Origin: Actinomycetota bacterium
GTDB taxonomy: Bacteria; Actinomycetota; Acidimicrobiia; Acidimicrobiales; Ilumatobacteraceae
NCBI GenBank assembly: GCA_026393475.1
Contig: JAPLAA010000055.1
Coordinates: 1 to 64,000 of the forward strand
Direction of reading: 5' to 3'
Length of the DNA: 64,000 nucleotides
Below are positions 41,743-53,500 of the stretch, piece by piece (position 1 is the first letter of the stretch; each line of letters opens with the position of its first letter). The translations under genes were made by a program, and so were the position numbers. The notes beneath the pieces are model-generated. The model had not been told where the DNA came from. It made no database searches and saw only the letters and a program-made list of their open reading frames with translations.

Positions 41743-41754
41743 CGTTCACGAACG
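41743..41754. promoter_or_regulatory. Palindrome upstream of the tetR-type gene
   Basis: CGTTCACGAACG is palindromic except for its two central bases and sits 18-29 nt upstream of the regulator start on the minus strand; candidate autoregulatory operator. Confidence 0.45.
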
Positions 41755-41877
41755 GTCGGTGCGCCGTCGAGCGCCGCGCGATGAGAACGACCGCCGTCGA
41801 CACCTCGCTGCCGACTCGCTGGCATGCGACACCGTGTCGCCGGGAGGTCGGCCGGTAGCGTCGGGGCCGATGCCGTC

Positions 41878-42837
41878 GTGAGCGCCTCCACCGACACCGG
41901 CGCCGCTACCGGTCCGGCCATGCCCCACGCCGAGAGCGGACCGGGTGGTCGAGGGCTCGGCATCGTCGCCGTGCTGATGGCCAACGTGTTCTGGTCGTTC
42001 GGTGGCGTGCTCGGCAAGTCGACCGGGGCGAGCGGCGAGGTGCTGTCGTTCTGGCGGATGTGGGTGGCGACCGCGGTGATGCTGGTCGTGTGCGTGGTGA
42101 TGCGGCGGGTGCCCACGTGGGCCGACATCCGTCGGGCCGCGCCGCTCGGCGCGTTGTTCGGTCTCAACATCTGCGCGTTCTTCATCACGCTCGAGTACGT
42201 GAGCATCGCGGTCGCATTGATCATCGGAGCGCTCACCCCGGTGGTGGCGTTGCCGATCGCCTCACGCTTCATGGGCGAGCAGTTGAACTCCGTGAAGATC
42301 GGTTGCGCGATCGTCGCCGTCGGCGGCGTGGTGGTCGCCGTGTTGGCCGCCCCGAGCACGGGCACCGGCGACAACGCGGCGATCGGATACGTGTGGGCCG
42401 TCGGGTCGCTGCTCGTGTGGGTGGCCTACCTGCTGTTGAGCAAGGGGGTCCGCCGTCAGGTGGCCACGGTGCAGTTCATGTGCGTCATGTCGGGCGCCGG
42501 CGCGGTCACGGTGTCGGCGATCGTCATCGTGGTCGGCGCCGACCTCGGCGAAGTGAGTGGCACCGGCTGGTGGTGGGTGGTGCTGCTCGCGCTCGGCCCG
42601 GGCATCATCGGCCACGGGCTGGTCGCGTGGGCACAGCCGCGGGTCGACTCGTCGGTGTCGTCGTTGCTCATCCAGGCCGAGCCGGTCGGCGCGTCGATCG
42701 CCGCATGGGTCTTCCTCGGCGAACGCGTCTCGTTCGTGCAGGGTGTGGCGATGCTCGTCGTCCTCGTCGCGCTCGGCTACCTGGCGTCGCGCGAGGCCCG
42801 CGAGGCGAACCTCGCCCTCGACGAAGCGGTCACCTGA
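41878..42837 (+). CDS. DMT-superfamily (EamA) transporter
   Basis: About 319 residues with ten hydrophobic helices arranged as two EamA repeats. Repeat 1 runs from AVLMANVFWSFGGVLGKS to a final helix before TGTGDNAAIGY, which opens repeat 2. The loop AQPRVDSSVSSLLIQAEPVGASIAAWVFLGERVS is the typical end of the second repeat. Metabolite exporters and importers belong here. The start is uncertain: GTG 41878 is my choice, with ATG 41824 and ATG 41920 in the same frame. The gene is divergent from the TetR regulator, an arrangement often seen for regulator-transporter pairs. Confidence 0.85.
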   Translation: MSASTDTGAATGPAMPHAESGPGGRGLGIVAVLMANVFWSFGGVLGKSTGASGEVLSFWRMWVATAVMLVVCVVMRRVPTWADIRRAAPLGALFGLNICAFFITLEYVSIAVALIIGALTPVVALPIASRFMGEQLNSVKIGCAIVAVGGVVVAVLAAPSTGTGDNAAIGYVWAVGSLLVWVAYLLLSKGVRRQVATVQFMCVMSGAGAVTVSAIVIVVGADLGEVSGTGWWWVVLLALGPGIIGHGLVAWAQPRVDSSVSSLLIQAEPVGASIAAWVFLGERVSFVQGVAMLVVLVALGYLASREAREANLALDEAVT

Positions 42838-42912
42838 CCCGTCTCCGCGTCACCATCGGCGAGTCACCGTCGGTGTGTGCTGGGCGACCCGACCGGGCCG
42901 CTGGTGAGGTCA

Positions 42913-44193
42913 TCAACCAGGCGCTTGCGCATTGATGTCGTCGGGCAGCTCGCCGAACGAGCCGAGCACGGTGCGCACCGCCACGGCCTCGACCGTGCCG
43001 AGCACCTGGTGCACCGAGCCGTCGGTGCTCATCACCCACACCTCCGCCGGACCGTCGCAGCCGACGTCGCGCACCTCGACGACGAGGCGCTGGTAGTCGA
43101 GCCACCCCACCGGTGCGACCGATCGGCCGTCGAGCTCGGGCGACGACATGAGGTCGCCGAACGAACCGTTGGCCAGCTTCGTGCTGACGACACCGGCGCA
43201 GTCTCCCTCGCGGTACGCCAATCGGCCGCCGAAGAAGGTGCCGAGCGTCAGATCGCCGACCTGCTCGGTCGTCACCGCCATGTCGATCAGCTGCAACCCC
43301 TGCAGGGACAGCTGGTGGATGTGGCGCTCATCGCCGTGGTCGTGCACGAAGTAGGAGATGACCCCGCTCGGATCGATCGCGATCTCGGTGATCGAGGTGC
43401 TCGGGTCGTCGAGCGTGGTGATGGCCCGAGCGTTGTCGCCGCGGTTGCTCGCCAGGTACAGCCCGGCGACGCCGTCGAGGCCCGTCCCCGCAGCGAGGAT
43501 GTTCTTGCCGGCCGGGTGGTACACGGCGACGTCGGTGCTGGCGAGGAAGCTCACGTCGATGCGGTTGTTCTCGTCGGCGGAACTGCGCCAGAGCAACGCA
43601 CCGTCCTTCACGGCCGGCGCGATGAGGGCCTTGCCGCTCGGGTACGACCACTGCACGCCACGGTTCTCTGCGAGGTAGCCGGTCTCGCGGATCTCGTCGG
43701 CGTCCATCACGAGATCGGAACCGAGGAGCACCTGGTCGCCGGCGGGCGACCAGGTGAGCCGCCCCGACAGCGGGCCGCCCAGCTCGGCGAGGCACGTGGC
43801 CGAGGCCTCGTCGGCGGACAGCTCGAACAGCCGACCATCGGCCACATAGGTGATCGATGCGCCGGGCATCGTGAAGCCGCACGGACCTGCCGGAGCCGGC
43901 ACCCCGACCTCGGTGGACACCGGTGCGGTCGAGGGAGCCGCCGTCGACACGACGGTGGTGTCGGACACGCCGGCCGAGTCGGTCGAGTCGGTCGAGTCGG
44001 TCGAGTCGGTCGAGTCGGTGCTCACGGTGGTGTCCGAGGCCGAGGGCGTCTCGGTCGCTGCCGTCGACTCGGCGGCCGGTGCCGTGGTCGCGGCCGGCAG
44101 CGTCTCCGGGTCGGACGTGCACGCGGCGACGACCGCGGCGGCGACCAGGACGCGCGTCAGTCCCGTCCAGGGACCGGCCGGCCGTCGTCGCAT
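42913..44193 (-). CDS. Lipoprotein with Ser/Thr/Asp linker and beta-propeller-like domain
   Basis: A 426-residue lipoprotein. The signal ends at VVAAC, followed by a linker rich in Thr/Ser/Ala/Glu that includes five S-T-D units (9-nt DNA repeat at 43976-44020). From about residue 95 there are repeated beta strands such as GRLTWSPAGDQVLLGS, TEIAIDPSGVISYFV and DGSVHQVLG, as in TolB/WD-type propellers. Four or more cysteines may form disulphides. TACAGT at 44200-44205, 6 nt upstream of the ATG, predicts a leaderless mRNA. I do not recognise a named family; an extracytoplasmic binding or scaffold protein is likely. Confidence 0.8.
   Translation of the reverse strand: MRRRPAGPWTGLTRVLVAAAVVAACTSDPETLPAATTAPAAESTAATETPSASDTTVSTDSTDSTDSTDSTDSAGVSDTTVVSTAAPSTAPVSTEVGVPAPAGPCGFTMPGASITYVADGRLFELSADEASATCLAELGGPLSGRLTWSPAGDQVLLGSDLVMDADEIRETGYLAENRGVQWSYPSGKALIAPAVKDGALLWRSSADENNRIDVSFLASTDVAVYHPAGKNILAAGTGLDGVAGLYLASNRGDNARAITTLDDPSTSITEIAIDPSGVISYFVHDHGDERHIHQLSLQGLQLIDMAVTTEQVGDLTLGTFFGGRLAYREGDCAGVVSTKLANGSFGDLMSSPELDGRSVAPVGWLDYQRLVVEVRDVGCDGPAEVWVMSTDGSVHQVLGTVEAVAVRTVLGSFGELPDDINAQAPG
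43976..44020. repeat. Five 9-nt tandem repeats inside a lipoprotein linker
   Basis: GAGTCGGTC repeats with exact 9-nt period (the last copy ends GTG). On the minus strand it encodes the S-T-D run of the linker; copy-number change would keep the frame. Confidence 0.85.
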
Positions 44194-44249
44194 GCGCGCA
44201 CTGTAGCCCTGTCGGATGTGGCGGTGGCCCGGGCTGTCACACTGGCACG

Positions 44250-45089
44250 GTGCGTCGCTCGACCTCATCCCTCGCTCCTCCCCGCGTCGTCGGTGCAGGC
44301 GCGACCGCGAGGGCGAGCGTGATCGCGGCGCTCTGTGTGGCCGTCGCCTCGATCGCGGCCGGCTGCGCCGGTGATGGCACGACCGCCGCGACCACTGCGC
44401 CGCTCACGTCCGCCACGACGGCGGCCACGGACGGACCCGACCCGACGACGGCGCCGCCGCCGACGATTGCGCCTGCCCCCGTCACGACCACGACCGGGTC
44501 GACCACGACGACGATCGCACCCACGACCACGACCGCCGCGACCACCACGACCGCCCCCGTCCCCACGTACGTGTTCCCGTTCGTCGGACGCGAGGTCGGC
44601 TACGGCACCACCCACCACGACTATCCGGCGGTCGACGTGTTCGGGTGCGGAGCGATCGTGGTCGCACCGACCGCCGGCACCGTGCTCGAGATCAGCTCCG
44701 AAGATCGCTGGGACCCGGCGGTGAACGACCCCGCCACCCGCGGCGGGCTGTTCGTGTCGATGCTCGGCGACGACGGGGTGCGGTACTACGTCGCCCACCT
44801 CGCCGACGTGCTCGTCGCCGCCGACGACGCCGTGGCGCCCGGGACACCGCTCGGCGTGATGGGGGCCACCGGCAACGCCCGCAACTCCGAGTGCCACACG
44901 CACCTCGGCATCTCGTGGCCGTGCCCCGGCCCGGAGTGGCAGGTGCGACGGGGCGAGATCTGGCCGGCGCCCTACCTCGACGCCTGGCGATCCGGTGAAC
45001 AGCGCTCCCCGACCGTCGAGGTGGACGGCCGGCGGACGGAGCTCCCGACCGCGTGCGACGAGGCGATGGCGCTCGTCGCCGACGGCTGA
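44250..45089 (+). CDS. M23-family peptidase-like lipoprotein
   Basis: A 279-residue exported protein. The lipobox is SIAAGC (Cys39), followed by a 65-residue Thr/Pro/Ala linker. The LytM/M23 domain starts near residue 107: HHDYPAVDVFG (zinc ligands His123 and Asp129), APTAGTV, VRYYVAHLADV and HTHLGISW with the catalytic and third ligand His residues. It would cleave peptidoglycan cross-bridges or act as an activator if degenerate, but all zinc ligands seem present. GTG 44250 with CACACT 6-7 nt upstream suggests leaderless initiation. Divergent from the propeller-like lipoprotein. Confidence 0.85.
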   Translation: MRRSTSSLAPPRVVGAGATARASVIAALCVAVASIAAGCAGDGTTAATTAPLTSATTAATDGPDPTTAPPPTIAPAPVTTTTGSTTTTIAPTTTTAATTTTAPVPTYVFPFVGREVGYGTTHHDYPAVDVFGCGAIVVAPTAGTVLEISSEDRWDPAVNDPATRGGLFVSMLGDDGVRYYVAHLADVLVAADDAVAPGTPLGVMGATGNARNSECHTHLGISWPCPGPEWQVRRGEIWPAPYLDAWRSGEQRSPTVEVDGRRTELPTACDEAMALVADG

Positions 45090-45131
45090 CGACGACGGCT
45101 GACGACGACGGCTGAGGCCGACGGCTGAGGC
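45080..45131. repeat. Four 13-nt tandem repeats starting at a stop codon
   Basis: CGACGGCTGACGA (45080-45092, 45093-45105) and CGACGGCTGAGGC (45106-45118, 45119-45131). The first copy contains the TGA of the M23 gene; the others carry extra TGA codons just downstream, in shifting frames. Confidence 0.85.
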
Positions 45132-45160
45132 AGGCGCCTCGACACCTTGCCCCGGACGCG

Positions 45161-45197
45161 ACACGGCCCGGGCTCCTCGCGGAGGCCCGGGCCGTGT
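45161..45197. terminator. Strong bidirectional hairpin between the M23 gene and fusA
   Basis: ACACGGCCCGGGC (45161-45173) pairs with GCCCGGGCCGTGT (45185-45197), extended inward by CTCC/GGAG. It lies between convergent genes and would end the fusA transcript, so fusA is not transcribed on into tuf. Confidence 0.75.
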
Positions 45198-45253
45198 GCT
45201 CGTGCTGATGCGTTGCTGGTCGTACCGCCGACGCTCAGGGCGTCAGCGGGCGA

Positions 45254-47353
45254 TCACTCGCCGCGGACGCGCTTGATGATGTCGCTGGCGATGTTCGGCG
45301 GCACTTCCATGTACAGCGCGAACTGCATGGTGTAGGTGGCGCGACCCTGGGTGCGCGAGCGGAGGTCGGTGGAGTAGCCGAACATCTCCGACAGCGGGAT
45401 CTGGGCCCGGATGACCTGGGCGTTGCCCTGGGCCTCCATGCCCTCGATGCGGCCGCGGCGGCTCGACAGGTCGCCCATGACGTCACCCATGTAGTCCTCG
45501 GGGGTCACGACCTCGACGGCCATGATCGGCTCGAGCAGCACGGGCCTCGCCATCTCGGCAGCCTTCTTGAACGCCATCTGACCGGCGATCTTGAACGCCA
45601 TTTCCGAGGAGTCGACGTCGTGGTACTGGCCGTCGACGAGCGAGGCCTTCACATCCACCGTGGGGTAGCCGGCGAGCACGCCCGAGTCGAGGGCCTGCTG
45701 CATGCCCTGGTTGGTCGGGTTGATGTACTCGCGCGGGATCTTTCCACCGCTGATCTTGTCGACGAACTCGTATCCCTTGCCCGGGTTCGGCTCGAGGGTG
45801 ATCTTCACGACGGCGAACTGGCCCGAACCACCCGACTGCTTGATGTGGCGGTACTCGACCGACTCGACGGTCTTGGTGATCGTCTCGCGGTAGGCCACCT
45901 GGGGCTTGCCGACGGTGGCGTCGACGTTGAACTCGCGCATCATGCGGTCGACGAGGATCTCGAGGTGGAGCTCGCCCATGCCCGAGATCACGGTCTGGCC
46001 GGTCTCTTCGTCGGTGCGCACCCGGAAGGTCGGGTCCTCGTCGGACAGCGACTTGAGGGCCTTGCCCAGCTTGTCGGAGTCGTCCTTGGTCTTCGGCTCG
46101 ATGGCCACGTGGATCACGGGCTCGGGGAAGATCATGCGCTCGAGGATGATCGGGTTGTTGCGATCACAGAGCGTGTCACCCGTCGTGGTGTCCTTGAAGC
46201 CGAGGCCCGCGACGATGTCGCCGGCCATGGCCACATCGAGGTCTTCGCGCTGGTTGGCGTGCATCAGCAGGATGCGACCGAGGCGCTCCTTGCGCTCCTT
46301 GGTGGAGTTGTAGACCTCTTCGCCCTTGTTGATCGAGCCCGAGTACACGCGGAAGTAGGTGAGCTTGCCGAACGGGTCGGCCACGATCTTGAACGCGAGG
46401 GCCGCGAAGGGCTCGCTCTCGCTGGCCTTGCGCTCGAGGATCTCGTCCTCGTGGTTCGGCTTCACGCCCTGGGTGGCGGGGATGTCGAGCGGGCTCGGCA
46501 GGAAGTCGATGACGGCGTCGAGCATCGGCTGGACGCCCTTGTTCTTGAAGGCCGAGCCGCAGAGGATCGGCACGAAGTCGAACGCCAGGGTGCCCTTGCG
46601 GATGGCGCGCTTGATCTCGGCCTCGGTGAGGTCCTCACCGGCGAGGTACTTCTCCATCAGCTCGTCGTCGCTGGTGGCGATCGTCTCGAGCAGCTCCTCG
46701 CGGTACTGGTTGGCCTCGTCGACCATGTCGGCCGGGATGTCGAGCTCGTCCCACTTCGCGCCGAGCTCCTCGTCGCGCCAGATGAGGGCCTTCATCTTCA
46801 CGAGGTCGATGAGACCGGCGAAGGGCTTGTTGCTCTCGGGGCCACCGGCGCCGACGGGCAGGTGCAGCACGGCAGGCACCGCGTTGAGGCGGCTCTTCAC
46901 CATGTCGACGGTGCGGTAGAAGTTGGCACCGATGCGGTCCATCTTGTTGACGAAGCACATGCGCGGCACGTTGTACTTGTTGGCCTGACGCCACACGGTC
47001 TCGGTCTGGGGCTCGACGCCGGCGACGGAGTCGAACACCGTGACGGCGCCGTCGAGCACGCGCAGCGAGCGCTCCACCTCGATGGTGAAGTCCACGTGGC
47101 CGGGCGTGTCGATGATGTTGATGCGGTGGTTGTTCCAGATGCAGGTGGTGGCGGCCGAGGTGATCGTGATGCCTCGCTCCTGCTCCTGCGCCATGTGGTC
47201 CATGGTCGCCGCGCCGTCGTGCACCTCACCGATCTTGTAGCTCTTGCCGGTGTAGTAGAGGATGCGCTCGGTGGTGGTGGTCTTGCCGGCATCGATGTGG
47301 GCCATGATGCCGATGTTGCGGGTGCGCTCCAGGGGGAATTCGCGCTTGGCCAT
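45254..47353 (-). CDS. fusA: Elongation factor G
   Basis: A 699-residue translational GTPase that drives translocation and, with RRF, ribosome recycling. G1 is AHIDAGKTT (residues 18-26), G2 [10 protein letters not shown]3 [11 protein letters not shown]4 FVNKMDR; domains III-V follow, with [12 protein letters not shown] and the terminal [21 protein letters not shown]. Start [13 protein letters not shown] at 47353, with GAGGAAAGAG upstream; a longer frame to 47470 is not real. rpsL/rpsG are not directly upstream (the giant surface protein is), and tuf is not downstream, so this gene stands outside the usual str operon. Confidence 0.97.
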   Translation of the reverse strand: MAKREFPLERTRNIGIMAHIDAGKTTTTERILYYTGKSYKIGEVHDGAATMDHMAQEQERGITITSAATTCIWNNHRINIIDTPGHVDFTIEVERSLRVLDGAVTVFDSVAGVEPQTETVWRQANKYNVPRMCFVNKMDRIGANFYRTVDMVKSRLNAVPAVLHLPVGAGGPESNKPFAGLIDLVKMKALIWRDEELGAKWDELDIPADMVDEANQYREELLETIATSDDELMEKYLAGEDLTEAEIKRAIRKGTLAFDFVPILCGSAFKNKGVQPMLDAVIDFLPSPLDIPATQGVKPNHEDEILERKASESEPFAALAFKIVADPFGKLTYFRVYSGSINKGEEVYNSTKERKERLGRILLMHANQREDLDVAMAGDIVAGLGFKDTTTGDTLCDRNNPIILERMIFPEPVIHVAIEPKTKDDSDKLGKALKSLSDEDPTFRVRTDEETGQTVISGMGELHLEILVDRMMREFNVDATVGKPQVAYRETITKTVESVEYRHIKQSGGSGQFAVVKITLEPNPGKGYEFVDKISGGKIPREYINPTNQGMQQALDSGVLAGYPTVDVKASLVDGQYHDVDSSEMAFKIAGQMAFKKAAEMARPVLLEPIMAVEVVTPEDYMGDVMGDLSSRRGRIEGMEAQGNAQVIRAQIPLSEMFGYSTDLRSRTQGRATYTMQFALYMEVPPNIASDIIKRVRGE

Positions 47354-47410
47354 CGTTGGTTCTCTTTCCTCTACTTCGTCGACCGGAACTTGACCGGAAT
47401 GTGACACCGG

Positions 47411-47432
47411 TGTGGTGTCGAGCGACACCACA
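47411..47432. terminator. Hairpin between the giant surface-protein gene and fusA
   Basis: TGTGGTGTC, loop GAGC, GACACCACA: a perfect 9-bp stem in the 203-base gap. It could end the upstream transcript before the fusA promoter. The rest of the gap holds no gene. Confidence 0.45.
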
Positions 47433-47556
47433 GCTGCTGCGGGCGCGCAGGCCAGACCGGCCGCGGGCACAAGGGTCGATGCTACCGGCGCACCGGGCCG
47501 GTTCCCACGCGTCGCGGGCCGGTCGGCGCACCCCGTGTTGGGCGCGGCGTCCCAGG

Positions 47557-50500
47557 TCAGAGGGTGCGTGGGCGCCGTGCCCGCACCAGGAGCAGGCCGA
47601 TCATCACGAGTGCCGAGCCGAACACGAGCAGCTGCAGTGCCTCGCCGCCGGTGACGGGCAGCCGGCTGGCCGACGGCACGCTCGAGGCCGGGACGGCGGG
47701 CGTCGCGGGGCGGTGGATGCCGGCGTCCCAGCTGAGGTCGCTCTCACCGGGCGCGAGCTGGGTCGCGACGGCCCGGCCGGTGACCGGGTCGACGTCGGAG
47801 TCGACGGCGTCGTCGGTGCCGATGTCGAGGGCGGTGACGGTCGTGCCGGCGGGCAGGTTCGAGACCCCGACCGACCAGGTGCCCGGCTGGAGCCCGGCGA
47901 ATCGGTAGATGCCGTCGGCGTCGGTGGTGGCGCTGTCGACCGCGGTGCCCGTGGGGCCGTAGAGCGACACGACCACCCCCGGCACGCCGGGCTCGCCCGG
48001 ATCCTGCACGCCGTCGAGGTCGGTGTCCTCCCAGACCCGGTCGCCGATGGAGGCCCGCTGGAACACGCCGGCGTCCACGGTCGGATCGTGCTCGCCCGAG
48101 GTGAGCTGCACCAGCGGTGACTGACCCGTCAGCGGGTGGGCGTCGGAGTCGACGGCGTCGTCGGCACCGATGTCGCGAGCCGTGGCCGTGTAGCCGTTCG
48201 GGACGGTGAACTGCACCACGTAGTCGCCCGGGCGCAGCCCTTCGAAGCGGTACAGGCCGTCGTTGTCGGTGGTGGCGGCGGCCAGGCTGGTGCCGCCGCC
48301 GGTGAACAGGCGCACCTCCACGCCGACCGCTGGAGCTTCGCCGTCGTCCTGGATGCCGTCGAGGTCCTGGTCGTACCAGACACGGTCGCCGAGCGACGCG
48401 AGCTGGTAGACGCCGAGGTCCCACGTGAGGTCGTTCTCGCCGCCGTCGAGGCGGGTGGGCACGGTGCGCCGGGTGGCGACGTCGATGTCGGAGTCGGCCG
48501 CGTCGTCGGCGCCGGTGTCACGGTCGGTGATCATGTGGCCGGCGGGCGGGGCGAACTCGAGCAGGTAGGTGCCGGGGTTCAGGCCGGCGAAGACGTAGGT
48601 GCCGGCGGTGTCGGTGGTGGTCGTCGCGACCACCACGTCGTCGGGGGTCAGCAACCGCACCGTGACACCGGCGATGCCGGGCTCGGTGTCGGGGGCGTCC
48701 TGCACGCCGTCGACGTCGGCGTCGAGCCACACCCGGTCGCCGATGGAGGCGACGAGCGGCTTGTAGCCCGACGGGTCGTCGTCGACCGGGTTGGGCAGCG
48801 TGCCGGTGGACGGCGGGACCGGTGTGCCGGTGACGCTGCCGAGGTTCACGTAGTCGACCCCGGCGAACTGGGGTGTGGCGATGCCGGTCTCGGTGCAGGT
48901 GACCGACTGACCGGGCAGGAGCAGGCTCGGGCTGCCGGGCAGCACCGGGCAGCTGATCGCCCCTTCGAGGTCGTCGACCACCGCGATCGCCTCGAGCGGC
49001 CAGTCGCCGGAGTTGGTCACCACGTACCGCCACACCACACCGGCGCCCGCGTCGATCTGCGGGCGGGTCGGCGCCGTGTCGGCGTCCTGGTCGTTCGTGT
49101 ACTTCTTGATCGTGATCGCCGGGGTGGGCACGAAGGCGTGGGTCGGGTCGCTGACCGGCCCGACCGACGTGGGGCCGCTCGGGTTGCTGATCGTGTCGAG
49201 GCCGGTGGCGGTGCCGGTGGTGCCGTACTGGCCGGCGACGGTGTCGGCGAGCGAGAGGGGGCCGGGCAGCACGCACCACGACGTGGCGCCGGCCGCGAGG
49301 GTGAGTCCCTGGCACACGAGGCCGCGGCGGTCGTCGACCACCTGCACGTCGGTGAGCGTCACGTTGCCGGTGTTGGTGACGGCGTACGCCCACCACACGC
49401 CGGTGCCGTCGGGCACCACGTGGTTGGCGACCATGTCGGCGCCGCCGGGCAGGTCGGCGTCGTCGGTGCCCGTCACCGTCGGCGGTGCGACGGTGAGCAG
49501 TCCGCCGGTGGTGGCGCCGGGGTCGGCGAGCAGGGTGTAGGTCTTGATCGCGAGGCCGGGGTCGGAGCCGAAGTGGTGCGACAGCTCGGTGACCGGGGTG
49601 AGTGCGCCGGTGGTGCCGGGCACCAGCTCGGCGTCGGCCGACAGCGTCGCCACGTTGGCGTACTGACCACCGGTGGCGTAGCCCGCGGCGGTGCAGGTGA
49701 GCGTGGCGCCGACGGCGAGCGTGAACGGCTGGCCGTTGCCGGCGCCGCCTGCGTTGCAGTCGATCTCGCTCTGGTCGATGCGGTCGTCGGTGATCTGCGC
49801 GTTCGACAGCGCGACGTTGCCGGTGTTGGTCGCCACGTAGGTCCACGTGACGGCGCCGCCGGTGGCGACGACCGGGTTGGTGCTGCCGTCACCCGGCGGG
49901 CAGCCACCCGACGGTCCGGTCGCCCCGGTCGGGGTGTCGGCGTCGCAGCCGTTGGTGGCCTTCACGAGCGACATGGCGGGCGACGGCTGGAACAGCCCGA
50001 CGTCCACCGACAGGTTGGAGCTCGCATCGCTGTCGCCGTCGTTGGTCGGCTCGGCGGCGACCGCGAGTTCGACGTGGCCGGCGAGCGCGTTGCCGGTGAC
50101 GGCGGCGCCGCCGTTGTTGTCGTGGTCGGTGTCGTCGTTGGCGTCGCCGCCGTCGGCGACCGACGAGGTGCGCCAGCCCGAGGGGACGGCGACCTGGACG
50201 CGGTAGGTGGCGGGTCGCAGGTTGCCGAAGCGGTATCGACCGTTCGCGTCGGTGACCGTGCCGCCGGGTGCGTCGTCGAGCGTGTCGAGCATGCCGTCGG
50301 GACCGATCTCGATCTCGGTGGTGCCGTCGGCGGCGAACAGCAGCACGGGCACGTTCGGTACGCCCGGTTCGCCGATGTCGTAGGTGCCGTCGTCGTCGAG
50401 GTCGGACCACACGAGGTTGCCGAGGCTCACGGGACGCCAGAGCCCGAAGTCGACCGTGTAGTTCGCATCGTCGTCGCTGGCCGGATCGATGACACCGACC

Positions 50501-53500
50501 GGGGTGGCATCCGCGTCGGCGGTCGGCTCGGCCGTCGGGGTCAGGTCGAGCGTGGCCGAGCGCACGGAGGTGCCACCGCCGCTGTCGAGCGTGCCGTTGT
50601 CGTCGCCGTCATCGATGTCGAGATCGACATCGGGGCCGGGCTCGGAGTCGCCGGCGCCGTTGCGCCCGGTCGAGCTCCGATAGCCGACGGGGGCCGTGAC
50701 CTCCACCTCGTACTGACCGGAGGCGAGGAGCGGGAACAGGTAGTGGCCGTCGATGTCGGTCGTGGTGGTCGCGAGCACCGCGGCGCCCTGGCGCAACGCC
50801 ACGGTGACGCCGGGGAGTCCGGGTTCGCCCGGGTCGACGGTGCCGCTGTCGTCGGCGTCGTCCCACACGAGGTTGCCGATCGAGAGCGGCCGGAAGAAGC
50901 CGAAGTCGACGGTGGCATTGGCGCGCACGTCCTCGGTGCTGTCGGCGTGGCCCGGGGTGGCGGGCTCGCCGGTCGGTTCGAACGATCCGAGCGCGACGGG
51001 CTTCGAGCGCACGATCGCACCGCTCGCGTCGGTGGCGCTGCCGTTGTCGTCGCCGTCGGTGGCGACCGCATCGGGGTCGGGGGTGGCGGCGCCCTCGTAC
51101 GGGCCGGTCGCCGAGGTGTTCTGCCCGGTGCTCGATCGGAAGCCGCCAGGGGTCGCGACCTCCACGACGTAGATGCCGGTGGCGAGGTCGGTGAAGCGGT
51201 AGTAGCCGCCGCTCGAGGTGGTCTGCGAGGCGAGCGCCGCGCCGTCGGGCAGGCCGTTGTCGTCGGCGTCGGCGTACAGGCGGACGGTGACCCCGTCGAT
51301 GCCGGGCTCGCCCACCTGGAACACGCCGTCGTTGTTGCGGTCGTCCCACACCATGTCGCCGAGCGCGTACCGCGAGGCATAGCCGGCGTCGTAGGTGTGG
51401 TCGTTCTGGCCGGCACCGCCGACCGTGATCGAGACCACGCCCGTCGTCTCGTCGGCGTCGGAGTCGATCGCGTCGTTCGTTCCCGCTGCGTCGCGACGCG
51501 TGATCGGGCGCGGCGTCCCGCCGATGGTGACCGACGTGGGGAACGTGATCGTCGCGGTCGTGCCCTCGGTCATCTGCGGTACGCCGAACTCGACGCCGAG
51601 CGCGTCGGCGAACCGACCGTCGCTCGAGAACCGGTACACCCCGAGGCTGTCGGTGACGACCGTGTAGGTGCTGGCGCCGATCTCGAGGCTGACGGGCACG
51701 CCGGGCACGGCCGGTTCGCCGGCGTCCTGGATGCCGTTGCCGTTCTCGTCCGACCAGACGCGGTTGCCGACCTCGACGGGCGCCATGTCGCAGAGGGCGA
51801 TCAGGTCGCCGAGGCCGTTGACCTTGCCGAAGGTGAGTGTCTTGGTGCGAGTGGAAGGACAACCGATGCCCGAGCTGTCGCACTTGTCGAACAGTTGGAA
51901 GAAGCCGGTGGCGAGGCCGTTGACGTTGCTGTTGCGACGGATGCCGCCCGAACGCCAGTCGCTGCCGTTGGTCGTGGTGGGGTCGAACACCGTGTGCGCG
52001 ACCGTGGTGAAGCCCGGCACCTTGGCCAGACCGCCGAGCGAGATCTCCTGGTGGTTGCTGCCGGCACCGGAGGGAGTCGCGAAGGCGTCCGAGTAGAACT
52101 CCTTGCCGCCGGGGCCCTGGGTGGTGGCCGTCGTCGACGTGGTGCGCGAACCGCAGACACCGTTGCTCTCGAGCACCCAGGTGGCGCCCGAGGGGCAGGC
52201 GCGGAGCAGGTCGCCGCCGGACACGCCCTCGCCGCCACCGCCGTTCGACCCTGCCGGCACGTCCTCGCCGGCCTGGTCGCCGAAGCGGTCGCGCAGACCG
52301 AGGATGAGTGAGCCGTCGTCGTCGATCTCGATGTCGGCGAGCATCGGCTGGGTGTAGGCGCAGTACGTGGGCGAGCTCGAACCGTCGAACACGTTGCGTG
52401 TGGTCCACGGGTTCCAGTTGCCGAGCGCACCGTTGGGGCCGCAGTTGTTGCCCGGCCGGCCGCGGGTGTACACGAGGCTCGACTCGAACAGTGGCGCCGA
52501 GGTGAACGTGGTGGTGACGGGGTCGAAGCCGTACACGTACATGCGGAGGTCGTTGGTCGCGGGACCGCTGCACACCTCGCCGACGAGCAGTTGATCGTTG
52601 AGGAGACCGAGGCCGAAGGGTCGCACGTCGCCCGCGGCACAGGCACCTGCGGCGCCGGTGGCGAGCGGGATCGCGACGGGCGTGCCGACCGTGCCGGTGG
52701 CGGTGTCGACGGGGTACAGCTGGCGGTCGGCGAGGTTGACGACCCAGAGCGTGGCGCCGTCGGGCGACAGCTGGAGGTCGCCGAGGGAGGTGGTACCGAC
52801 GGCGTCCCAGTGTTGGCCGTCCTGCAGCCAGTCGCCCGACACCGAGTTCGGGTTCGGTGCATAGGTGGCACGGCCGGGCAGGGTGCCGGCGTTCGGGATG
52901 GTGGCCCACACGGATGCGCCACCGGTCGAGGGGTCGATCGTGTAGATCGCGCCGGGACCGCCGGGACCGAAACCGGCGTACACCTTGGTGTACGCGGCGA
53001 GGTAGAGGGTCTTCGTGGTCCGCTGGTACTCGAGGCCGAGGACGCTGCCGATCTCCTTGTTCGTGGCGAGGACGACCGGCGTCTCCGACGGCGTCGGACC
53101 GCCCCACAGCGATCCGCTGGCCCCGTACGAGAACGCCTTGATCGTGCCGAAGTCGGCGGTGGACCCGGCGACGGGGTCACCGAAGGTCATGCAGCTGGTG
53201 ACGAGCGTCGGGTTGTCCTGGCAGAACTCCTCGGGGCGGTTCACGCCGACGAGCACCTGGGTGCCGGCGGCGGCGAACTGCACGAGTCCACCGTTGTCGG
53301 CGCCGAGCGGTCCTGGTGCGAAGCCGGTCGGGAGCGCCGTCACCTCGATGCGGCAGGGCGAGCCGGGCAGGTTGGTGAGGTCGTACCGGCCACCGCCGGC
53401 GTCGACCGCGGCGACCGGCGACGCGTAGGTCTCGCCGTCGCCGGTGCCCGTGGTTGCGTCGCCGCCGTTGTCGGTGAGGCAGGTCGCGGTCACCGTCGCA

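Noticed and set aside
47354..47470. N-terminal extension of EF-G
   Set aside because: [13 protein letters not shown] is the family start and has a ribosome-binding site; the extension contains the promoter/hairpin region.
48136..52311. 1391-codon open frame opposite the giant surface-protein gene
   Set aside because: It is antisense to clear SdrD-B repeats and rich in Val/Gly/Arg/Asp periodicity mirroring them; GC-rich DNA keeps such frames open.
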